Positions 1 through 6,890 are shown, numbered from the stretch's first letter. The stretch is DNA of 9,869 nt from Lachnospiraceae bacterium (GCA_900770325.1 CAAGKE010000118.1:1-9869), one strand, 5' to 3'. A program made the numbers and translations. Notes: generated by a model from the letters alone, not told the origin.

Positions 1-47
1 AAAGAAGAGGCTTCGCAATATTCCTTTGCGTCAGCCTCTTCTTTTTT
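1..47. terminator. Strong hairpin, probably a bidirectional terminator of the stator operon
   Basis: Bases 1-12 (AAAGAAGAGGCT) pair perfectly with 33-44 (AGCCTCTTCTTT), and inside this an additional CGCAA/TTGCG pairing (14-18 with 26-30) closes a 7-base loop. On the plus strand the stem runs into a T tract (42-47), a classic intrinsic terminator for a gene lying to the left of the window. On the minus strand the stem ends in at least three U residues at the window edge, so it can also stop the minus-strand stator operon, whose last frame ends at 89. The missing left flank prevents judging the full minus-strand U tract. Confidence 0.8.
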
Positions 48-88
48 ATGCCTTTCAATTATTCTGAATGCGGCCTCTCAAACGGCTC

Positions 89-232
89 TTATTTCAATAT
101 CCGCACCACTGCTTTCCACAGTCCTTTCAGCATCCCCCAGCGCCGTCTGTGCCGTTTGATCATTTTATCCCTTTTTTTCTTTCTCGTCTGCCAGCTCTGC
201 GCCTTTTTAACAGCTCTGCCCTTTTTCTTCAT
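89..232 (-). CDS. Small, very basic 47-residue protein, third gene of stator operon
   Basis: This short frame begins 20 bases after the OmpA/MotB-like gene stops and is followed by the operon terminator. It has an AAGGAAA ribosome-binding-like sequence about 10 bases before the ATG. The protein starts MKKKGRAVKKAQSW and ends LKGLWKAVVRILK. Of 47 residues, 21 are Lys or Arg and only one is acidic (D22). The N-terminal two thirds are nearly pure charge, including RKKKR at 17-21 and RHRRR at 27-31. The last 16 residues alternate Trp/Leu/Val/Ile with Lys/Arg and could form an amphipathic helix. No signal peptide or full membrane segment is visible. I do not recognise a family. Binding of nucleic acid or of the membrane surface is plausible from composition alone. 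It could also be a fortuitous frame in a 3' untranslated region, but the position, ribosome site and terminator favour a real gene. Confidence 0.55.
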   Translation of the reverse strand: MKKKGRAVKKAQSWQTRKKKRDKMIKRHRRRWGMLKGLWKAVVRILK

Positions 233-252
233 ATCCTGACACTTTCCTTTGC

Positions 253-1266
253 CTATTCTTCCAGTCCGGTCTCTTCGATCATCTGCTGCAGAGAAGAAAT
301 CATTTCCTCATCCTTCAGCCGGAACTTGATCTCCACACGCCGGGAGGCATCCATATTCACATTTCCATTTTCATCCAGGATGGGATTGCTCATGGAACGT
401 CCGTTAGCTGTCAGCTTTTCTGTCAGCAGGTCACTTTCCGCTTCATTCAGGAAGGAATATCTGGAGCTCACCAGGTATTCCGCCACTGCGAAGGCCCGCT
501 CCTGGGACAGCTTCAGGTTCGTGATATAATCTCCCGTAGTATCTGTGTAACCGTCAATAATGATCTCCGCCAGATAGGACTCATACTCCTGGCTCAAAAG
601 CACTCTGCAGTACACCGGAAGCACCTGCGCCAGTATGCGGGTACCTTCTTCTGTCAGCAGGCTTTCATTATAATCAAACAGGACACTGGAATCCAGCACC
701 ATAGCGCCGGTCTGGTGATCGATCTCCACCGAGATCTGGTTTGCCTGAAATTCCTCATTCAGGGCCGCGATCAGATCCGCCTTTACACCGATGATCTGAT
801 CGATTTTTTCCTGCTGCTGTGCCATCAGTGTGGTCTGCTCATCCAGCTTTGCCTGGCTGGCCGCCAGCTCACTTTCCTGGGTGGCCAGCAGGCTGGACTG
901 TTTATCCAGAGTGGCCTGACTGACTGCCAGTTCACTTTCCTTTTCCGATAAGGAGATGGCCTGCTCCTCCAAAGCTTTCTGCAGTGCCTCCAGCCGGGCA
1001 GCCTGTTCCTCCAGGGTCAGCTGCTGGGATGCCAGCTGATCCGCCTGCTCATCCACCTGATTCTGAGTCCTGTTCAGCTCATCCTGGGTCTGCATCTGCT
1101 TCGCCTGCTCCAGCAGTTTTTCTGTATAGTTCTTCTGGGCCTGCATCAGGCATACCGCCATAATCAGGACAAACAGCAGAAGGAGGCCGGACATCATATC
1201 AGAATAAGAACGCCATACATTATGACTGGCCGTATCCTGCATCTTTCTTCGTTTTCCCTTTTTCAT
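253..1266 (-). CDS. MotB/ZorB-like OmpA-family stator subunit with long coiled coil
   Basis: This is the peptidoglycan-anchoring half of an ion-driven stator. Residues 1-20 are a basic cytoplasmic tail. A single membrane helix (about 24-42) is preceded by W18..SYSD, and D23 matches the proton-accepting Asp of MotB/ZorB proteins. Residues about 44-168 form a Gln/Glu/Ala/Leu-rich coiled coil that includes a 21-residue tandem duplication (110-151). An OmpA-C/MotB-C domain follows (about 186-318), with the signature DGYTDTTGD (238-246), LSQERA (253-258) and RRVEIKF (309-315). D242 and R257 fall where OmpA binds diaminopimelate. There is no cleavable signal peptide. The start is supported by GGGGAGGG ahead of the ATG. 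It lies 15 bases after the MotA/ZorA-like gene, so translation is probably coupled. Flagellar MotB is shorter in the linker and no flagellar genes are present. The stator role is well supported; the process it powers is not known. Confidence 0.88.
   Translation of the reverse strand: MKKGKRRKMQDTASHNVWRSYSDMMSGLLLLFVLIMAVCLMQAQKNYTEKLLEQAKQMQTQDELNRTQNQVDEQADQLASQQLTLEEQAARLEALQKALEEQAISLSEKESELAVSQATLDKQSSLLATQESELAASQAKLDEQTTLMAQQQEKIDQIIGVKADLIAALNEEFQANQISVEIDHQTGAMVLDSSVLFDYNESLLTEEGTRILAQVLPVYCRVLLSQEYESYLAEIIIDGYTDTTGDYITNLKLSQERAFAVAEYLVSSRYSFLNEAESDLLTEKLTANGRSMSNPILDENGNVNMDASRRVEIKFRLKDEEMISSLQQMIEETGLEE
814..939 (-). repeat. Two 63-bp tandem units encoding 21-residue coiled-coil repeats
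   Basis: Codons 110-130 and 131-151 of the OmpA-family gene are a direct duplication. Both units begin ESELA and share 14 of 21 residues. Each equals three heptads, so the duplication lengthens the coiled coil without changing its register. The DNA similarity is clear, pointing to growth of the spacer by in-frame duplication. Confidence 0.75.
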
Positions 1267-1281
1267 CCTTTGCCCTCCCCG

Positions 1282-2640
1282 CTACTTGCCAGAACGGAAC
1301 AATCCCTTTTTATTCTGCTGCTGGCGCTGCTGCCGTTCCATTACCAGGATCAGGCGGTCCAGACGTTCATTCAGTGCTTCCAGCTGTTCGCCATCCTCCC
1401 TCGATCCGGGAGTAATACTCTCCAGCTGCCGGGTAACCTGCTCCAGCAGCCGGCCGCTGGTCTCATTCATCCGGGCAAGCTTTTCCATGGCCTGTCCCAT
1501 ATAATCTACAAAGTCCCGGAGATGCTCCTGCTGAACCTTCATGGCTGCCAGACATTCCTCCTGGCTGGTGCTGGAGGCTTTCATAACCCGGGTCATCTCC
1601 TGCTCTCCCGTCATAAAATCATTCTGGAACCGGGACTGTGCTTCAGACAGAAACTGAACATACTCTTTCTGCACCTTATTACTGTCCTTCAGCAAAGTAC
1701 GCATCTCCAGAAATTCACCCATAAACTCCTTGCGCATGCTCCCCATTACCTGGGCCGCAATATTCTGCAGCAGCTCTTCCTGCTGCAGGGTCACCACCTG
1801 GGTAAAATGATCCATAGTGGCATTCAGCTGCTCCATAACCGGTTCCATATGAGTCGCAAAGCCTTCCGCCATCTGGCTGGCCAGTTCCTGACTCATACTT
1901 TCTGTCGCCCTGATCTGCTTTTTCTGATTGGACAGTACACGATTCATAGCTGTGGCATCCGTGGGCGGCACCGCACACAGATAATATTTATCCAGGAAGT
2001 TATCCAGACTTTCTGACACCCTGGAGAGTGCGCCCCGCAACCAGTAGGAAAAAGCCATGGACAGCGTAATTCCATAAATAGATGTAATAAACGCCACCTT
2101 AATTCCGTCCACCAGGGACGATACGGAAGAAGCCATGGATTCATAGCTTACCGGGTCAAAGCCTCTCAGACCCCATACCAGGCCTACAAAGGTGCCCAGA
2201 ATACCCAGGCTGGTCAGGATATCCGGAACCATCTCCACCAGACGGCGGTGGGTATAATTGTTGATCTCATATTCTCCAATATAATCTCCAATATCACAGG
2301 GGCTGTTAGTCTTTCTGAGAAAAGCCAGATACTCCTGGTATTTCCGGTCCAGATATTCTACCTCAAAGATCTGGGTACCCGGCCCGGTGATCTCCGTCAT
2401 GGATCCCTTATTCTTGTAAATATCGATCAGCTTTCGGGATGCATGCTCCAGTCCCTTTGCCGTCTGATTCATCCGGCGGAATCCAAACAGGCAGGCAAAC
2501 AGAATGATCACCGCCATGATTCCCAGAATTACCAGATTATAGATCAGCGTATAGATATCTGCATCCAGAGAAAGCACTGTCATAAAAATACAAACCCCCG
2601 CCGCTGCAAGAGCGGTCAATACATTGGAAAATTTCCGCAT
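1282..2640 (-). CDS. MotA/TolQ/ExbB (ZorA-like) proton-channel protein with long cytoplasmic tail
   Basis: This is the channel half of the stator, 452 residues. Two N-terminal membrane helices (about 6-24 and 32-53) are followed by a cytoplasmic segment. The conserved channel pair lies at about 139-158 (PDILTSLGILGTFVGLVWGL) and 182-204 (KVAFITSIYGITLSM). T150 and T186/S187 sit where MotA/TolQ/ZorA channels carry polar pore residues. The PD(I/L)hTxhGILGTFhGL pattern and the AFITSxxG pattern resemble ZorA more than flagellar MotA. Residues about 205-452 are cytoplasmic and mostly helical, rich in Gln, Glu and Met, with an LNERLDRLILVMERQQ coiled coil near the end. Flagellar MotA is under 300 residues and lacks such a tail. 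An in-frame ATG exists at 2700, but it lies inside the promoter; the ATG at 2640 has AGGAGG nine bases upstream. It is the first gene of the operon with the OmpA-family subunit and the small basic protein. Confidence 0.87.
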   Translation of the reverse strand: MRKFSNVLTALAAAGVCIFMTVLSLDADIYTLIYNLVILGIMAVIILFACLFGFRRMNQTAKGLEHASRKLIDIYKNKGSMTEITGPGTQIFEVEYLDRKYQEYLAFLRKTNSPCDIGDYIGEYEINNYTHRRLVEMVPDILTSLGILGTFVGLVWGLRGFDPVSYESMASSVSSLVDGIKVAFITSIYGITLSMAFSYWLRGALSRVSESLDNFLDKYYLCAVPPTDATAMNRVLSNQKKQIRATESMSQELASQMAEGFATHMEPVMEQLNATMDHFTQVVTLQQEELLQNIAAQVMGSMRKEFMGEFLEMRTLLKDSNKVQKEYVQFLSEAQSRFQNDFMTGEQEMTRVMKASSTSQEECLAAMKVQQEHLRDFVDYMGQAMEKLARMNETSGRLLEQVTRQLESITPGSREDGEQLEALNERLDRLILVMERQQRQQQNKKGLFRSGK

Positions 2641-2649
2641 GAAAAAAAG

Positions 2650-2655
2650 CCTCCT
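2650..2655 (-). promoter_or_regulatory. Ribosome binding site fixing the MotA-like start
   Basis: On the minus strand a perfect AGGAGG stands nine bases ahead of the ATG at 2640. No comparable site precedes the alternative in-frame ATG at 2700, which also overlaps the -35 element, so the shorter 452-residue protein is preferred. Confidence 0.85.
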
Positions 2656-2671
2656 CTCATCTCTTTTTTTT

Positions 2672-2700
2672 ACTATAACATCCGAATTTATCCATTTCAA
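2672..2700 (-). promoter_or_regulatory. Sigma-A-type promoter of the stator operon
   Basis: Minus strand: TTGAAA (2695-2700), a 17-base spacer, and TATAGT (2672-2677). The spacer ends in TGT, giving an extended -10 (TGn). The expected transcript starts near 2665 and has a short leader containing the AGGAGG site. This is one of the clearest promoters in the window and implies that the operon begins with the MotA-like gene. Confidence 0.8.
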
Positions 2701-2720
2701 CTGATTTCTTTTTTCTGGGC

Positions 2721-2749
2721 TTTAAAACTCCTTTTTTATCTGCTATAAT
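2721..2749 (+). promoter_or_regulatory. Extended -10 promoter of the diguanylate cyclase gene
   Basis: Plus strand: TTTAAA (2721-2726), a 17-base spacer ending TGC, and a consensus TATAAT (2744-2749). The transcript would begin near 2756, just ahead of the AAGGAAGGGG ribosome site (2758-2767), leaving a very short leader. It is back to back with the stator promoter; the two -35 elements are only 20 bases apart. Confidence 0.75.
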
Positions 2750-2774
2750 AAGACAACAAGGAAGGGGTTTTATC

Positions 2775-5054
2775 ATGAGTGAGCGTGAACGAATTAATAT
2801 CGGGGCATTTCTTGGACATATGGACGCAGAGTATTCCTACGAAGTCTGCATGGGTATGGAAAAAGCCTGCCGTCAGACGGATGCCAATCTGTTCGTATTT
2901 CCCGGAATGTTCGCCGCTGCCTTTTACTCCAATCCACAGCGGTACGATTATCAGATCAATACCGTTTACGGGCTGGTAAAAAAGGAAAATATCGATGTGC
3001 TGATCATATCACTGGGCACCATCGGTATGTTTTTATACACAGATGATTACAGGGAATTTCTGAAGCAATTTGAAGGGATCCCTGTTATTTTGCTGGAGCA
3101 AACCCTTCCCGGATATTCCAGTATTTCGATTGATAATGAAAGCGGATTCCGCTCCTGCCTGGAGCATCTGATTCATGTCCATCACTGCCAGAAGATCTGC
3201 TATGTGGATGGCCGTGAAAATAATCCGGATGCCATCAGCCGCCGTCAGACCTATATCGACACCATGTCCCGGTACGGGCTTCCCTGTGATGCTACCATGA
3301 TCTTCAATGGCAACTTCGTGCAGGATGTGACAGAACCGGTAAAAGCGCTGATACGCACTCATCCGGATGTGGACGCCATCTGCTTTGCCAATGATGATAT
3401 GGCCAAGGGAAGTTATCCCGTCCTGAAGGAGCTGGGCAGATCCATCGGCCGTGATATCCTGGTCACCGGCTTCGACGACAATCCTGCGGCGCCGTTTCTG
3501 GAGCCGCCCCTGACTACGGTCCGTGTCAACAGCTTCTCCATCGGTTTCCGCTCCGTACTGGAAGCCATTAAATTACTGCGAAAAAAGGATATTATTCATA
3601 AAAAGATTCCTTCCCAGTTTGTGATACGTGAAAGCTGCGGCTGCCACAATCCTCTGGACTGGAGGATACAGGCTCCCGGCCAGGAATTCTCCCTGGATTC
3701 ACTGGAACATACAGTCATCGTAATGACTAACCACATTCTGGAAAAGAACCCGGACGACCAGGTCACTGCCATATTTCAGGATGGACTGCAGCAGCTGATT
3801 CAGTTTTTAATGGATGTGGCCCAGTCCATGCCTCAGGACGATCTGGTGATCTCTCTGAAACAGAAGCTCCTTTTCCTGGAGCAGACCACTCTGCCTCAGA
3901 TTTCTCTGGAACGTTTTAATGACAATATCCGTCGTCTGATCCAGCAGCTTCTGAATATTGCCAGCACCGACGGACACCGGATCCGTCTTCTGGCACTGGA
4001 ATCAGAGATCTATACCTTTACCGGGCAGTATGTACAGGGAATCCTGAGCCGTCAGAATTCTCAGATGAAGAATACCACCTGGGTACTGACGCATATTGCC
4101 AGCGATGCACTGCCTATCGTGACAGACACGGAAAAATGTCTCCAGTTTCTTGGAGAAAAGCTGCAGCAGCTGAAGCTGACGGACGCTTTCCTTCTGCTGT
4201 ACAAAACACCTGTGATCTACTGGGGCAAGGAACCCTACGTTTCCACACAGCCCCTTCATCTGGCCATGCATATGAAGCTGGATGAGCCCGTACAGACCTA
4301 TCTTGAAAATCCCGTCTCTGTGACAGATATCCTGTCTCTGAACCGGGGAAATTCCGAGAGCCGCTGTACCCGCTACGTTTTTCCTGTATTTGCCAATGAA
4401 GAGCTTTTCGGATACCTGATCTGCAAAATGGATCAGTCCATGTTCCACTTTATGAATATTGCTTCCCGGGAAATCGGCCTGACTGTCAAGCTGATGCATC
4501 TGATGCGCCGGGAGAAGGAATACCGGGAACAGCTTTTGCAGGCCAACAAAGAGCTGACAGAACGTTCCCAGAAAGATGTACTGACTAATATCTACAACCG
4601 GAGAGGTTTTCTGGAAAATGGTGTTTCAGCGATCCGGGAGAACTATGGCAAGCATGCCATCATTGCCTATCTGGATCTGGACAGCCTGAAGCAGATCAAT
4701 GACCAGTTCGGACATGAGAATGGAGATTATGCCATTGCGACGGCAGCAGAGATTCTGAAGCATTCCTGCCGGAAACAGGACATCATCGCCCGTATCGGAG
4801 GCGATGAGTTTGCACTGCTGTCCATCCTCTCTGAAGATACCATCGATCCGGAGACCATACGCCAGCGTATTTTCGCCCGTATGAACCAGACAAATGAGAC
4901 CAGCGGAAAACCGTTTTATATCGAACTGTCCATGGGAATTATGAAATTCCAGTGTCTGGACCAAAGCATAGAAGCACTGCTTGGGCAGGTAGATGACCTG
5001 CTGTATGCGAACAAACAGCAAAAACGCTGTTCTGTAGCAAAATTTCAAGAATAA
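2775..5054 (+). CDS. Diguanylate cyclase with LacI/periplasmic-binding-like sensor domain
   Basis: This 759-residue protein is predicted to make cyclic di-GMP from two GTP in response to a bound small molecule. Residues about 5-290 resemble the ligand-binding half of LacI-family regulators (Peripla_BP_3 type), ending in the characteristic IRESCGC, but without a DNA-binding head, signal peptide or membrane helix, so it should be cytosolic. A helical linker and a GAF-like segment (about 435-575) follow, then a short coiled coil (about 576-600). The C-terminal GGDEF domain (about 600-755) opens with DVLTNIYNRRGF. It has the intact signature GGDEF at 675-679 and an RKQD (RxxD) product-inhibition site at 666-669. 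The start is fixed by AAGGAAGGGG seven bases upstream. The GatB/YqeY gene follows after 16 bases. Catalytic competence is strongly suggested; the ligand is unknown, though sugars are common for this fold. Confidence 0.9.
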   Translation: MSERERINIGAFLGHMDAEYSYEVCMGMEKACRQTDANLFVFPGMFAAAFYSNPQRYDYQINTVYGLVKKENIDVLIISLGTIGMFLYTDDYREFLKQFEGIPVILLEQTLPGYSSISIDNESGFRSCLEHLIHVHHCQKICYVDGRENNPDAISRRQTYIDTMSRYGLPCDATMIFNGNFVQDVTEPVKALIRTHPDVDAICFANDDMAKGSYPVLKELGRSIGRDILVTGFDDNPAAPFLEPPLTTVRVNSFSIGFRSVLEAIKLLRKKDIIHKKIPSQFVIRESCGCHNPLDWRIQAPGQEFSLDSLEHTVIVMTNHILEKNPDDQVTAIFQDGLQQLIQFLMDVAQSMPQDDLVISLKQKLLFLEQTTLPQISLERFNDNIRRLIQQLLNIASTDGHRIRLLALESEIYTFTGQYVQGILSRQNSQMKNTTWVLTHIASDALPIVTDTEKCLQFLGEKLQQLKLTDAFLLLYKTPVIYWGKEPYVSTQPLHLAMHMKLDEPVQTYLENPVSVTDILSLNRGNSESRCTRYVFPVFANEELFGYLICKMDQSMFHFMNIASREIGLTVKLMHLMRREKEYREQLLQANKELTERSQKDVLTNIYNRRGFLENGVSAIRENYGKHAIIAYLDLDSLKQINDQFGHENGDYAIATAAEILKHSCRKQDIIARIGGDEFALLSILSEDTIDPETIRQRIFARMNQTNETSGKPFYIELSMGIMKFQCLDQSIEALLGQVDDLLYANKQQKRCSVAKFQE

Positions 5055-5070
5055 AGGAGACTAATATCAA

Positions 5071-5517
5071 ATGAGTAAGATCGACGAAGTAAGAAGCGCC
5101 ATGCAGGCAGCCATGAAAGCAAAAGATAAAGAGAGAAAAGATGCCCTCTCCATGCTGCTGGCAGCCCTGAAGAACAAAGCCATCGACAAGCGGTCTGACC
5201 TGACGGAAGACGAAGAAAATGAAGTGGTACTTAAAGAGATCAAACAGACAAAAGAGACCCTGGAACTGACTCCTGCGGACCGCACTGACATCATTTCCGA
5301 ATGCCGCTTCCGCATCCGGGTCCTGGAGGAATTTGCTCCCCATATGATGGACGAAGAAGAGATCCGCGCCGTGATTCAGTCTGTACTTGAAGAACTTTCC
5401 ATCACCGAACCTACTGCCAAAGACAAGGGCCGCATTATGAAGACCCTGATGCCCAAAGTAAAAGGACAGGCAGACGGCAAGCTGGTAAACCAGGTACTTG
5501 CTTCTATCCTGAAATAA
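5071..5517 (+). CDS. yqeY: GatB/YqeY domain-containing protein
   Basis: This 148-residue cytosolic protein matches the stand-alone YqeY family in length and sequence. It opens MSKIDEVRSAMQAAMKAKD and has the central pattern RxxALSMLLAALKN (residues about 23-36). The C-terminal part, with KDKGRIMKTLMPKVKGQADG and VNQVLASIL, corresponds to the tRNA-binding tail domain of the amidotransferase subunit GatB. The exact cellular job of free YqeY proteins is not settled; a role linked to tRNA-dependent amidation is inferred from the shared domain. Its ribosome site AAAGGAG overlaps the stop codon of the diguanylate cyclase gene, so the two are probably co-transcribed. The hairpin at 5572-5599 is the only candidate terminator downstream. 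Confidence 0.9.
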   Translation: MSKIDEVRSAMQAAMKAKDKERKDALSMLLAALKNKAIDKRSDLTEDEENEVVLKEIKQTKETLELTPADRTDIISECRFRIRVLEEFAPHMMDEEEIRAVIQSVLEELSITEPTAKDKGRIMKTLMPKVKGQADGKLVNQVLASILK

Positions 5518-5571
5518 TCAGGACAGTTTTTGTTTCAGAATCCACGCGTTCAACGGATGGATGTTACAAAT

Positions 5572-5599
5572 CAAGACCACCCGCTTAGCGGGTGGCTTG
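5572..5599. repeat. GC-rich hairpin between convergent genes, terminator or mobile-element end
   Basis: CCACCCGC (5577-5584) pairs perfectly with GCGGGTGG (5588-5595) around a TTA loop. Flanking CAAG (5572-5575) pairs with CTTG (5596-5599) once one A is bulged. It lies 54 bases after yqeY stops and just before the convergent nuclease gene stops, where a shared terminator is expected. Neither side has a strong T tract. The compact triloop form recalls subterminal hairpins of IS200/IS605-type elements in Clostridia, but no transposase is present here, so that reading is inference. Confidence 0.6.
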
Positions 5600-5613
5600 T
5601 TCTGCCCGTCTGC

Positions 5614-6786
5614 TCATTCCTTGTCACCGCCTTCCGCAAATTCCGCAGCATCCAGTAACTTCGGAACTTCTTCAATGATAGGTGCCAGCACCTTGTAAGT
5701 TCCCGGCAGTTCATCTGCTGTACGATAAGTCGCTACGCCCATTGGTTTTGAATAGTCTCGAATTGCCAGTTCCACAACGCTTTTATTTGCTTCACGGCAG
5801 AGAAGAATACCGATAGCAGGATTTTCTCCGTTTTTGCGTTCTTTCTCATCCAAAGCTGACAGATAGAAGTTAAGCTGCCCGAGGTAAGATGGTTTGAATT
5901 TGCCTTTTTTCAGTTCAATCACAACCAGTGCTTTTAAGTCTCTCTGGAAAAACAGCAAATCGGCGAAAAATTCCTCCCCATCAACTTCAATACGATGCTG
6001 ATTTCCAACAAAACAAAAACCAGAACCGAGACACTGTATAAAATTGCGAATGTTGCTGATGATTTCCTTCTCCAAAACTCGCTCGTCCAAATCCTGCGGA
6101 TCAGTTAAATCCAATTCCTCTGTATTGATAAAATCCAGAAAATATTCGTCCTTAAAGGTCTGGATTGCTTTCATATATTGCTTATCATCGGACATGGTCA
6201 GCGAAAAGTTATTTGTTAACGCACCTCGATGTTGATACAAATTTTCTTTCAGTCTAGTTCTCAGAGCATACTTGCTCCAATGCCCATGAGCACACTCACG
6301 AATATAAAACAATCTTTCGTCTAGTTCTTTTGTTTTATGAAGGATTTCCATGTGATGCGTGAAGCTGATTTCCGTAAATGCTTCCATCGGGAAATCGATA
6401 GCCACTGGCAACCGTTTTTGTGAAATAGTAAAAGCAGTATCGTCCATCTGTTCCAAATCGATAGCCACGGCTACCGATTCACTGTCTGGCAAAGCCTCCG
6501 CATTTGTCTGAAAGTAAGGCTGCCATGCTTCAAAAAATTGACGCATCAGTTTGATATTTCCTGCTGAAAAACCACGTAACCCTGGAAGTTCTTCTCTTAA
6601 GCGAGAACTGATTTCATCGATTGCACCCGTTCCCCATGTGCCTTCTCTGGAATTGCCGGAAACATAACCACCAATCGCATAATACAAGGAAAGCATTTCA
6701 TTATTTGTATATTTGGCTGCTCTGTTTTGACTTCGCAAAATCGCTGTCTTTATCGTTTTGACAGCTTCAAGATATTTTTCATTCAT
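5614..6786 (-). CDS. DUF1016/YhcG-type PDDEXK nuclease family protein
   Basis: The 390-residue product has the two-part layout of this family. An N-terminal DUF1016 helical domain (about 1-175) includes MLSLYYAIGGYVS and WGTGAIDEISSRL, and continues through FTHHMEILHKTKELDERLFYI. A C-terminal PDDEXK domain (about 230-375) has D276 in FFADLLFF and E291/K293 in IELKKG, followed by GQLNFYLSALD, so the nuclease residues appear intact. Members are widespread on mobile and accessory DNA; a DNA-processing or defence-related role is inferred and not proven. The DNA is clearly more A+T-rich than the neighbouring genes, suggesting transfer. Its ATG overlaps the stop of an upstream truncated frame (ATGA), meaning it was once the second gene of an operon. 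A GAGGTG site lies close upstream. No promoter of its own is evident, so expression today is uncertain. Confidence 0.87.
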   Translation of the reverse strand: MNEKYLEAVKTIKTAILRSQNRAAKYTNNEMLSLYYAIGGYVSGNSREGTWGTGAIDEISSRLREELPGLRGFSAGNIKLMRQFFEAWQPYFQTNAEALPDSESVAVAIDLEQMDDTAFTISQKRLPVAIDFPMEAFTEISFTHHMEILHKTKELDERLFYIRECAHGHWSKYALRTRLKENLYQHRGALTNNFSLTMSDDKQYMKAIQTFKDEYFLDFINTEELDLTDPQDLDERVLEKEIISNIRNFIQCLGSGFCFVGNQHRIEVDGEEFFADLLFFQRDLKALVVIELKKGKFKPSYLGQLNFYLSALDEKERKNGENPAIGILLCREANKSVVELAIRDYSKPMGVATYRTADELPGTYKVLAPIIEEVPKLLDAAEFAEGGDKE

Positions 6787-6884
6787 ACACCCACCTCGAT
6801 TTCTGCGACAATCCTCGCAATTTCATCATGCCCTTGCTCTTTCTTTATATCAATCAAGGTTTTCTTGTTCCTTTTTATCAGGTT
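6783..6884 (-). pseudogene. Truncated tail of an upstream gene, ankyrin-repeat-like
   Basis: A 33-codon open frame without an ATG ends in TGA that overlaps the nuclease start codon by four bases (ATGA), a typical sign of translationally coupled genes. It reads ..KKTLIDIKKEQGHDEIARIV.., close to the ankyrin pattern TxLDIAxxxGHxEIVxxL, followed by a short AEIEVGV tail. An in-frame stop (6885-6887) cuts it off upstream and nothing recognisable continues to 6930. I read it as the last repeat of a deleted ankyrin-type partner gene. The match is short, so a chance resemblance cannot be excluded. Confidence 0.45.
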
Positions 6885-6890
6885 TCAAGA

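Noticed and set aside
68..529. Plus-strand frame antisense to the OmpA-family gene end
   Set aside because: It overlaps well-supported minus-strand coding sequence, has no ribosome site and a low-complexity Phe/Ser/Pro composition typical of a shadow frame.
253..2640. Flagellar motAB stator genes
   Set aside because: The channel protein carries a long cytoplasmic helical tail, the partner has a giant coiled coil, and no flagellar or chemotaxis genes are nearby; ZorAB-like or generic ExbB/OmpA-type fits better.
89..2700. A complete canonical Zorya defence system
   Set aside because: No ZorC, ZorD (helicase), ZorE (HNH) or other known effector gene is present in the window, and the operon is closed by its own promoter and terminator.
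2641..2700. Upstream in-frame ATG extending the MotA-like protein by 20 residues
   Set aside because: The extension begins inside the -35 element and lacks a ribosome binding site, while the ATG at 2640 has a perfect AGGAGG.
6392..6468. Repeated 14-bp sequence (AAATCGATAGCCAC at 6392 and 6455) as a possible regulatory or insertion site
   Set aside because: The copies are 63 bp apart and in frame within the nuclease gene, encoding similar VAID segments of the variable inter-domain linker; a small internal duplication explains them.
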